Source of the DNA: Acephala macrosclerotiorum
Taxonomy: Eukaryota > Ascomycota > Leotiomycetes > Helotiales > Mollisiaceae
DNA: 64,000 bases
Direction: 5' to 3'
Assembly (NCBI GenBank): GCA_014904845.1
Contig: MU119308.1
Span: 1-64,000 of the forward strand
Within the stretch, counting starts at the first letter, position 1. Each line of letters opens with the position of its first letter. The position numbers and the translations under genes are program-made. The notes under the pieces are model-generated. The model was not told where the DNA came from and made no database searches. It saw only the letters and a program-made list of their open reading frames with translations. Shown here piece after piece: positions 55,743 to 64,000 of the stretch.

Positions 55743-56149
55743 TTAGCAGCAGCATTCGCAGCAATCCTTGCAACATTCGAAGGCGCAAAGACCTGCGATA
55801 CTATATGGGTACAAGAGTCAGCATTGGATCAATTTGAGAGTGCGCAAAAGGCTTCGGAGTGGGTAGGGGGGATGTTTTACCAGTCACCAACAACACCTCC
55901 ACCTCGCATGCTGACCTCTGGATCTGCGGTCATGGACTCGTTTGATTTCTGCAGGAGAGATTGCGTTAGCATTGCTGTAGCGAGAAAGAATCGAATTGAA
56001 GCTCGAGATGATGACGCAATTTCAGGCTTCGTGAAGGAATCTGGGGTAATGCATACCGGCTGCTCGGCGACGACACCACTGGGATTCTGAGCTGTCATCT
56101 CCATTTGTTGGGATTGAGGCTGTTGAGCGATTTCTGAGGTTGGAGACAT
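55743..56149 (-). CDS. small cysteine-rich protein, CYSTM-like (72 aa, three exons)
   Basis: Three exons, 56149-56057, 55948-55881 and 55800-55743, with introns of 108 nt (GTATGC, GCTAAC, CTGCAG) and 80 nt (GTAAAA to ATATAG), encode 72 residues. Residues 1-40 are Gln/Ser-rich (EIAQQPQSQQMEMTAQN). Then comes MRGGGVVGDC, followed by the Cys cluster in CAFECCKDCCECCC at the very end (9 Cys in the last 19 residues). This layout matches cysteine-rich transmembrane (CYSTM-type) modules, small stress-related proteins with a Q/P-rich N-terminus, often palmitoylated and membrane-bound. Splicing is needed to see the gene. If the longer intron were not removed, a less Cys-focused 108-residue form would result. 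Function is inferred from layout only. Confidence 0.7.
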
Positions 56150-57628
56150 GATCGAAGCCTTGTATCTGTTGGATGAACGATTGTGATCTGTTTCTTGATG
56201 GATTTGAAAAGTTTGAAGTAGAAAGAAAACTCTTGGATACTTCCATCAGCCCACCTATATAAGCTGCAACCCCGCGTGACCTCCCAGCCAAGAAAAACAA
56301 GCTTCTCGACATCAAGCATTAGCACAGCGTCATTTGGGCTTCTGGGCCTGGTTCCTGGACGCCAACGCATTGCGATTGAGACATTTTATGGCGTGTTGGA
56401 AGGCGATGAGGAGAGCTGATCGAGATGCTGTCTCGACAAGGGTCGTGCCAAGAAAAAACTTGATTTAGGGGTCTTCGGTAAAGTCAGGGGAGATGATGCA
56501 AGGGTTGCCGATTGGTTGTGTCGACGAACTTCAAAGCCTGGAAGTGTTTGCTTCCTGGAGATTTATAATTTTTGATATAGAGTTGTTCGGTATTTCCAGT
56601 GATGGTTTGTTCTGAAAGAGCGTCAAGACACGTCCACCATGCCGTCAAAGAAAGGCCGGCAAGCTGGCAAGCTTGGAAGTATTGATTTCAAATAGATACA
56701 CGTGACTGTAGAGCCACATTTCACTTCGGTTTCAGTTTCTAGCTTGGGACACTCGCAGATAGACCGAAAAGTCAATATGATGATAGCCGGACCAGAAAAA
56801 GAAAGGTTTCGGTGCTCTGTCAAGCGCCACACGACCTTGAACGGAAAACTGCACTTCCAAAGGTTGCATGTGTGGAGCAACTCAAACGGAAATGGCAGAA
56901 ACGACTCTGCTCCTCGACACTCAAGACTACCTCCCTCAGGCTTGCTGCGTATGCTTCGGGCACACCAGATTGAGCAATGCGACGCGGATATCAGAGTCAC
57001 ATTTCTACGATGGTTCCTGTTTACTCTTGGGAATCGAGCGCTCGATCCTCACTTGGAATTTGACTGCCATCTGATGATGTGGACGCGGCGAAGAGTGTTG
57101 TGCTGCATAAGGTAGGTACTGAAATTCAGACATGATCCGACGAGAAAAGAATGAAGGATGAAGGAACGAGGGTGCAGAGAAAGAAGAGAGAATCTGAGGG
57201 GGGGCTTATACTCGCACTAGAGGCGCTAGTGAAGTGTGCTCCTTCCTCATCTTCCTGACTGCGTGTGGTGACGGGTGCCGAGATTTGAGAGCCATATTAC
57301 TTCCCAAAACGGCAAGCTTGTTTCGTTCTTGGCTTCCATGGTTGCAGTTACTTCGTTTGGACATCTACTGACACTCTTGCTAGATGTGAAGAGACCCTGA
57401 GGAGTCAATGTCACTTCCTCATGCTTTCTGCTCCCTTTCATTTTAAGAAACACGACTGCACGCGGCTTGAGTGGAAACCGAATCGCAGCTGTAAGTGATG
57501 GATCCATTACAGCAATCTTAACTCTAGTACTAGTAGTAAATGCCCCATTGTCGGTTGCATGTCCGGTAAGTCTCCTGCCCAAATATCCTTGCTTCAACAA
57601 CTAAACTTTCTACTATCTCTAGCTATGA
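56150..57628. other. intergenic region, no confident gene
   Basis: Open stretches at 56702-57115 (plus) and 56623-57000 (minus) overlap on opposite strands. 57247-57600 (minus, 117 codons) is next to the 2EXR relic and also unrecognised. They may be further relics. I see no conserved motif. Confidence 0.4.
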
Positions 57629-58608
57629 TCACAATGTTTGGAAGGTGAGGTTCAATCTTGTCGAATTTCTAGCATCCTGCACGCTTCCGGGATCCGCCAC
57701 AATTCTCGCCATCACTACCTGTTGTTGAGGAGTTCCAAAACCAGATGGCAAATCTACCAGGTCGCTCAGGACATTTAGCTGCCGTCCATCTCCAGGAATA
57801 ACCACAACCAGCTCCTCCAAATCTGGGCACATGACCTTGAGCTTGGCCCAGACCTTCTGTATTCAAGAGTGTGAGCCTCGAGGGGCAGGGGCAGGGGCGG
57901 TGGATATTGATACACAAGCTTCGAATTGACCTGGACCAATAGGGGCGCCAATGTTCATGGTGATTGACATTGAGTATGGTGGGGTTTCGTGGATTCTGGT
58001 CAAATTCGGAATTATCTATTTTCGGTAGACGGTATCAACATTCATGTTGATGTAGATGGCGTAGAAGTCCGTTCAGCGGAGCATGTTGAAACAGAGAGTG
58101 AATTATCGGAGACTAACAGCTCCAGATTCTTGGTTCGCTGCTAATATTCCGGGTGGAAGCGCTCCGGGTCTCTAGTGTACGAGTCTTGGTTCGTTCGCGG
58201 CAGTATCCCAGATATTCAGGCGGAGTTCAATGACCAGAGTCGGGAACAGGTGGAAATATTCGAGAGGGGTGGTGCTGACAGTAGCGGTGGAAGAGCCCGA
58301 GATTGTCAACGAGGCGGTCGCGGACGCCATTGCAGAGGTGGGTTCAGAGTAGCTGAGTTCGAGGTGGAGGGGGAAGCCGCAGTATGCTTGATACCATCGT
58401 TGGTAGATCTGCCTGCATTGTCCGGATGCCTGAGAGTCTCGTTGGATCCCATAGCTACTGTGGAAAGAATCCAGAATTTGAGAGGAGGCCAGGGACTTGG
58501 TCTTGGAAGGGGTTTCGCTTGTTGTGTGATGAAAAGGGATCCGTTACTGTTAAGTCGAATTGCAGATCGTGGTGAGAAAGTTAAATATCGAGTACAATCT
58601 ATTGTCAA
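57629..58608 (-). pseudogene. degenerate 2EXR gene with several stops and frame breaks
   Basis: The minus strand first gives a Pro/Ser-rich leader (from ~58608), then in another frame FHLFPTLVIELRLNIWDTAA, a clear 2EXR entry motif, at about 58250-58190. Stops follow within ~25 codons (a TAG near 58155, then TAA and TGA). YAIYINMNVDTVYRK appears further on, matching the usual Y-I-N-x-x-x-DTVY element. The end (57832-57629) is again open, CPDLEELVVVIPGDG to a normal stop. Order and spacing match intact 2EXR genes, but at least four disruptions break it. Several disruptive stops could arise by C-to-T changes. Confidence 0.7.
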
Positions 58609-59430
58609 AGATTTTGCTAAGTAGCTAGTCGTACGATTCGAAGATCGGGACCATGTTGCTCATATTCAATGACGACGCGTTGTTCCATGTTCGATGCTGA
58701 CGATGTTTATCAATTCGATGAAATAGATACGTCAATAAGTATGAACAGCATGGGATGTGCTGTATCCTGTGTAATTTTTCTAACATTTACATATTATGTC
58801 CCAAGATCAAAGGAGGTCTATTGTTTTTTTTTTAAGACAAGAAGAGTTCTATATATTCGGGTACTTTCTTTCATCAGTTGGGATGGATCTAGTTTCCCGG
58901 CAGTTACCGCCCTTAGTGTGTAGCGGCGCTCGATATACAGATCGGTTTCACGAGGAAGACCAGGAGGAGGTCTATGTGGCCGTCAGAAGGAATCGACTCG
59001 TGTTACCTTGCTTTGCCCTGGAGCATGTGAATCGGTAACGATGATCTCGCTTATGAAAGGGGTGGATCAGGGCCGCAGGTGGGTTCCGGCATTCCATCAT
59101 CTGCTCTGGATGTGTCACACACGAGGATCAACGATGTATTTTAGAACGGGGCTTACAATGTCCAGCTCTCCTTAGATCTTCAGAATCTTGTGATCCTTGA
59201 GAACTGAACCAGCAACGGTATTCTCCGACATTAAGAGGTGTGCAGTAAGTCCGATATTTAGGCAAGATTCGGTTGGTTGAATATGTTTATTCTCCGTGCT
59301 GTGTAGGCTTATACCGCAAATAATGATGCAGCAGACTCCTTTCCCATGTAAAATGCCATGCAAAATGTCACGCAATTCAATCATGTACCTAGTGTGCTGA
59401 AAAGCAAGACCAAACATAAGTCCATAAGCT
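58609..59430. other. intergenic region
   Basis: Flank of the 2EXR relic (58175-58624 is also open on the plus strand, as a shadow of the relic's leader) and the 3' side of the Rad5 gene. A T9 run occurs near 58826. No gene recognised. Confidence 0.45.
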
Positions 59431-62400
59431 CAACTGAGCAGCTCCTTGATATCTTCGATACGCTGCAACTTCTTCTCCTCATCGCTCATCATTCCAAGCG
59501 AACTCGCACTGTCGTCTGTTAGCAACTGCCACATCCGACTTGGAAAACAAACTCACATAAATTTCTTCCGATCCTGAATCTTCAACATCCTCTCCTCAAC
59601 ACTCTCCTTCACAATGAATCTGCAAACCTTCACCTCATCAACCTGTCCCATTCGATGCACACGATCAATAGCCTGAGCCTCGACAGCAAAACTCCACCAA
59701 GGATCCATCATATAGACTCGCTTAGCCATCGTGAGATTGAGACCTACACCACCGGCTCTCAAACTCAACAGAAGGACGATACCCTTGTTGCTTGCTGCAA
59801 ACTCGCGGAGTACGGCGGCTCGATCCTTTTGTGCCATGGAACCGTCGAGTCTCATAAACGGTATTGAGGCTCGGGTAAGAGCGGGTTCGATGAGTGAGAG
59901 GAAGGATGTAAATTGACTGAACACCACTGACTTTGTTCCTGGAAGCTCTTTCCTCAAGGTTTTGAGATGGGTCAGGAGCGCACCAATCTTGGCGGAGGAG
60001 TTAGAACCAAGTCTTTGTAGACTGATCTTCGGCTTGCCGTCCGAGCTGTCAGGATGACCTTCATCCTTGACAACCTCGAATATGTCGCGAGTGTTGAGGA
60101 CTTCTCGGCAGTTGAAGCACTTTGGTACTTCGCCTTTGTCTGTTTGATGAGTGATGTAGTCGAGAAGGCATTTCTTACATGCTGAGTGCCAACAGCCTGT
60201 GACAGTCTGCTCAATCATAGGCTCTTCCGAGCAGATGGGGCATTCGTTGTCGGCCTCGTCGCGAATTTGTTCGAGCACATGAGCGCCAAAGGCATTTGCG
60301 TCCGCAGAATCGTCCGTGGCAGCCGTGAAGCGTTCAATTAAGGACTGAAGATCCATGTCATCTGCCAGTCCGGTCGAAGCGTCAGCCAACTCAGCAGCTT
60401 CTAATTCATCAGCGACGAGGTTCTGGTTCCTAGTCAAGATGGGGTGGCAGCAGGCTTGTCGGAGACGTAAGATTTGAGCGAAGATGCTAGTGTACGCTTT
60501 CAAGACAGTGCCAGCCTCGACGTTTGCGGCGAATGTGCGCTTGGCACGGGTGAAAATATGATCGTAGACTTCGCGCTCCGGCTTCGACATTTCGATGTCT
60601 ACAATGTCGATGGTCTTTGGAGGAAGTGGGACAAGCGCTTCTCCAGTTGGCGTCTTCATATCCTTGGTACGGCGCAGAACAAGAGGTTCTAGGACGGTCT
60701 GAACAACATCGAGAGCCCGCATGAAGTCCTTTGACTCGAATGGCATGGTGATGAATGTTTTCCAGAATGAGAAATTGCTCCAAGGCTCAACTCTCAAGAA
60801 TTTGACCAAGCTGAACAAATCCTCCAATCGATTGACAATTGGGGTACCAGTCAGAACCCAGCGATGCTCGGCGTCGATCTCATAACAAGCTTTTGCAGTC
60901 TTGCTCTGTCGGTTCTTGATGTGATGGGCTTCGTCAAGAATGACTCGGAAGTACTTCAATGAGAACAGCCCGCCATGAGATCCTCGACCTCCATTCTTTG
61001 CAGCGACTTGGTTGAATTCTGAGAGAATGACACCATAACTTGTGATGATGACATTGGGCGCAGATGCCGCGTTTGCTTCACAACACAGCGCCTGTAAGTT
61101 GGCGGTCTTTTCACTTCCGTAGTATACCATAGCCTTCATAGTTCCTTCCTTCGAAGCATTCTCTGCCTCACTCTGCCATTGTGCGAGGAGGGACATGGGG
61201 GCGACTACCAAGGTAGTGCATGGAGCATATTCAACATTTGCCGTATTGGCAGGCAACCTGGGGAGACTGTTAACCGAAGTCACAGTAGTGTTCGTTTTCT
61301 CCACCCTCATAGCAATCTCCGATTTGTGAGAGTGGATCAGACTCATCATCTCGATTGTCTTGCCCAAACCCATTTCGTCGGCAAGAATACCGCCCAAACA
61401 GTGTTGCTCCTGAAGAGGGAATTTCAGAGACAATTCGCCAGAATAAAGGTTGACGTAGAATCTGTCTTGACCGATGACTTGGGGTAGCTCTTTCTCGTCG
61501 TTATCCTTGAGTGGCCAAGCATATTCTTCCCAAAGTGGATGCATCGACATTTCTTTACTCTCATCCTTCTCATCCTTCTCTTTTGCCATCATCCAATGCA
61601 AAGCTTGCTTCTGGTATTGCCGTAGGTCCATGGCAAAGGTATCTGCCGGCTCAGCAGCAGGGGCATTGAAATCGAACGACTGGGCTTTCTTGTACAGAGA
61701 ATCCAATTGATCTTGCTCCAGCTCTTTGCCTTCCTCCTCCTCAGAAAGCGGAGACGATCCTCCATTCTCAGAAGCATCTGCTTTCTTCTTCTGGGCTTCA
61801 TACTGCTCTGCAACTTCGGCTGCTTGAAGCAGTCCCTCGCGCTTGTGCTTTGCTGTGGTCTCTGATGTCCTGGATGGAAGCATATTGATCTCTTCAAATA
61901 GCTTGACAAGCGCAACTTGGCGTAGCCTAAGTTCTTTCTCCTCAGAAGTTTCCTTCTCTTCAAACAGTCCTGCTGTACGATTGTCGGGTAGCTTGAAACC
62001 ACCAGTATCAAAAGCAGTCCGGAGCAAAGTGCATCGGAGTTGGATGAATATGGTATCGTTGGTTCGTATCCTTTCTGGTGCATAAATACATGTTCCTTCG
62101 AATTTGCATACCTTCTGGTCTATCAATGTAGATACCCAGTTGGCATGATCTCGAGGAAGCCTTCCAATCTCATCTCCCCTTGCATTCGTGAAGCGTACAA
62201 TGACGTCCACTCTCTTTGCAGCGGCACTGTTTGGCTTTGGGGCATTTAGCGCCGGTCGACCTTTTCCTTTTCCGACAGGAGCTTTTGGTGGTTGTATCTT
62301 TTGTCTCTCAATCCGGATTGGTTCCCCATGCTTTATCAGAGTCGTTCCGCTCCTTGTTGCCCAACCACCAACTCCGAATACACCAATATATCTGAATTCA

Positions 62401-62912
62401 GGCATCGAGTCCCTCAACTGGACCTTTGGTGCAGGGCTTCCGGTCCTTGGACTCTTCTTGCTGCTCCCTTCGCCATTCGAATTTGTCCTTGCAAAGCCAT
62501 TGAGTGTCATCGGCAGGGAAGTCGAGAATTTGCTGGTCGAAGCAGTCTTCCACGAGCCGTCGAAAAACATGTTGACTGCTCTCTCCATGTGATCTCCGGA
62601 AGCCTCCCTTAATTTCCTCATAACATCAGGCGCCACCTTGTCTCCCACAAAGCTTTCGAACGTATCTTGATCGAATCCGAGGGGGGCGTCATTTTGGCTT
62701 CTTCCATTCAGCGGGGGACGTTGACTTTGAGACCCTGACCCCGTCGAGGTGTGTTTGGATACATTTTCGCCATCTTGCGCTGAGCTCGGGAACGCGTCGA
62801 GCTCGTCCGGTAGTGAGGCTTCATGCGCCAATGAGGAATCAAGAACATCCGACTTCTCTGTGAAAAATCTTCTCTTCTTTGCCGGAGGCCCTTCTGAATC
62901 TGCGAAACTCAT
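59431..62912 (-). CDS. rad5: Rad5-type DNA repair helicase/ubiquitin ligase
   Basis: Two exons: 62912-59557 and a last exon of ~79 nt ending near 59431, with a 48-nt intron (GTGAGT; acceptor after CTAACAGACGACAG). About 1,144 residues; the final coordinate may be off by one. The basic N-terminus has PPAKKRR and a UBA-like helix (~84-120, HMERAVNMFFDGSW). The HIRAN domain is at ~168-300 (FGVGGWATRSGTTLI). SNF2 core: Walker A DEMGLGKT ~511-518, DEAH ~659. A C3HC4 RING (~889-936, NECPICSEEP to CFNC) sits between helicase lobes, and motif VI is QAIDRVHRMGQ ~1085. The last exon restores IASSLGMMSDEEKKLQRIED. In yeast Rad5 extends PCNA ubiquitin chains with Ubc13-Mms2 and reverses stalled forks in error-free damage tolerance. 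It is divergent from the NDUFAF6-like gene, with ACGCGT 66 bp upstream. Confidence 0.94.
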
Positions 62913-63106
62913 ATCGACAATGTTGCGTGGGCAGTTGACATTTCTTCCCGGGAGATGGAGTTAAGAAGACGCGGCGGACGCGTTCGCGTAAATTGCCTTC
63001 GAAATTTATTTCGAGGACGTCACGAGCAAAATTGTGCATCTACTTGTCGCACTCTCTACCTTTGCAATCATGAACCTTTTTTTGTATTTGTGCGCAATTT
63101 AAAATA
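62913..63106. promoter_or_regulatory. shared divergent promoter of Rad5 and the NDUFAF6-like gene
   Basis: Only 194 bp separate the two start codons, so both promoters are here. ACGCGT at 62978-62983 with further cgcg cores nearby (aagacgcggcggacgcgttc) suggests an MBF-type site for the repair gene, 66 bp upstream of its ATG. The hexamer is not unique in this window, so the functional claim is an inference. Confidence 0.45.
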
Positions 63107-64000
63107 ATGTATACATCAAGAGCAAGCATTCGGCTTGGAAAATGCACAAAGTTTCGACAGCGATGTACATACGCAACAACTCCGTACAGCACTCCAGCTC
63201 CGCACGCTTCTCGAGTAACTGATGCAGATGTTCATGCAGCTCGAACCTATTGCTCTGGGCTTCTGCAGTAAGTCTTAATTGCCCGAAATGATCTATGCAA
63301 AGCTGATGTCTACTAGAAAATACGACTCCCCATCCTACACCCTCCAAACTTTTGTCCCTCCATCAGCACGAGATGCCTACCTCTCCATCCGGGCCCTTAA
63401 CATCGAGCTTGCTCGAATACCAGACCTCGTCTCAAACCCCACAGTAGGCGCTCTACGAATGCAATTCTGGCGCGACAACCTCACACGAACATTCGCCAAC
63501 ACTCCACCTAAAGAGCCCGTCGCAATTCTACTCCATTACGCTCTTTCCTCCCTCCGGTCGCGGCATCCTGGTATTAGCACAAGTGTGATGAAAGGATGGT
63601 TTATGAAGGTCATCAATGCGAGGGAACAATATATGGATAATAGACCGTATACAAGTATGGATGCTTTGGAAACATATTCGGAGAATACTTATTCGACGTT
63701 GATGTATTTGACTTTGGCATCTTTGCCTTTGCATTCGATGGCAGCGGATCATGTTGCCAGTCATATTGGGAAAGCTACGGGGATTGCTGCGGTTCTGAGA
63801 GGGCTGCCATTATTGGCTTTCCCAGCGCCGCCGAATCATCATAGCAATAATGCTGCGTTTGGTGGTTCTCTCGGTGGAAGTGCTGGTGGGCGTCAAGGAG
63901 CTGTTGTTCTGCCTTTGGATGTCATGGCAGAGGCTGGTGTAAAGGAAGAGGAGGTCTTCAGGCAGGGAGCTGAAGCCCCGGGCTTGAGAAATGCTATCTT
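63107..64000 (+). CDS. NDUFAF6-like complex I assembly factor (phytoene-synthase fold), 3' truncated by window end
   Basis: Exon 1 (63107-63267) and exon 2 (63317 to the window edge), with a 49-nt intron (GTAAGT, GCTGATG branch area, CTACTAG), give 281 complete codons and no stop before the edge. Residues 1-35 are a basic mitochondrial presequence (MYTSRASIRLGKCTKFRQRC). After splicing the frame reads YCSGLLQKYDSPSYTLQTFV. The squalene/phytoene-synthase-like fold follows: RDAYLSIRALNIELARIPDL, QFWRDNL and AREQYMDNRPY, with catalytic Asp-rich motifs weak or absent, as expected for the assembly factor. A Gly/Ser/Asn-rich insertion (HHSNNAAFGGSLGGSAGG) is present near the end. NDUFAF6 is needed for ND1 biogenesis in mitochondrial complex I. 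Confidence 0.85.

Noticed and set aside
21439..62983. ACGCGT boxes as proven MBF targets
   Set aside because: The hexamer also occurs at unrelated places (for example 16907, 32677, 40871 and 54682), so its presence alone is weak evidence.

Overview
The window is nuclear DNA of a filamentous ascomycete (Pezizomycotina). Genes are split by short GT-AG introns, mostly 45-110 nt, with CTAAC-like branch sites. Intergenic spaces are short. The gene set is typical of the group (Dcp2, RNR small subunit, Rad5, SRP9, Caf17/Iba57, 2EXR-domain proteins, Fungal_trans_2-type regulators), and a NACHT-type NLR relic lies beside a repeat ruined by RIP-like C-to-T mutation. A leotiomycete-like fungus fits, but the taxon is inferred from style only.

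Layout. 1-7504 is an extremely AT-rich block. Its few remaining C and G are mostly inside CpG. It carries two copies of a ~1.1 kb sequence in direct orientation (~850-1980 and ~5675-6720). Part of the right copy escaped mutation, so mutated and unmutated versions can be compared. 7509-8472 is a broken NLR remnant. 8540-36528 is a gene-dense core: alpha/beta hydrolase, a transcription-factor-like protein, a DUF1308 protein, an SGNH hydrolase, SRP9, RNR small subunit, a DUF4112 protein with a small inverted-repeat element in an intron, Dcp2, Caf17/Iba57, a DNAJC17/Cwf23-like J-protein, an orphan coiled-coil protein, a 2EXR protein, and a divergent pair of a 2OG-Fe(II) oxygenase and an ACMSD-like amidohydrolase. 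37842-58608 is accessory. It has an arrestin with PY motifs, several 2EXR or 2EXR-like genes and pseudogenes, a tiny three-exon cysteine-rich gene, simple and degenerate repeats, and a ~7.3 kb stretch (38637-45964) with no recognisable gene. 59431-64000 returns to conserved genes: Rad5 and, divergently, the 5' part of an NDUFAF6-like complex I assembly factor.

Themes. RNR small subunit and Rad5 both serve DNA replication or repair, and both have an ACGCGT (MluI cell-cycle box) upstream, though this hexamer is not rare here. Dcp2 carries repeated leucine-rich short motifs in a long disordered tail. Six 2EXR or 2EXR-like loci, two of them broken, lie within 26 kb and suggest local birth and death of this family. 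All splice models were inferred by eye from GT-AG sites, branch sites, reading-frame continuity and family conservation. No alignment or database search was run.
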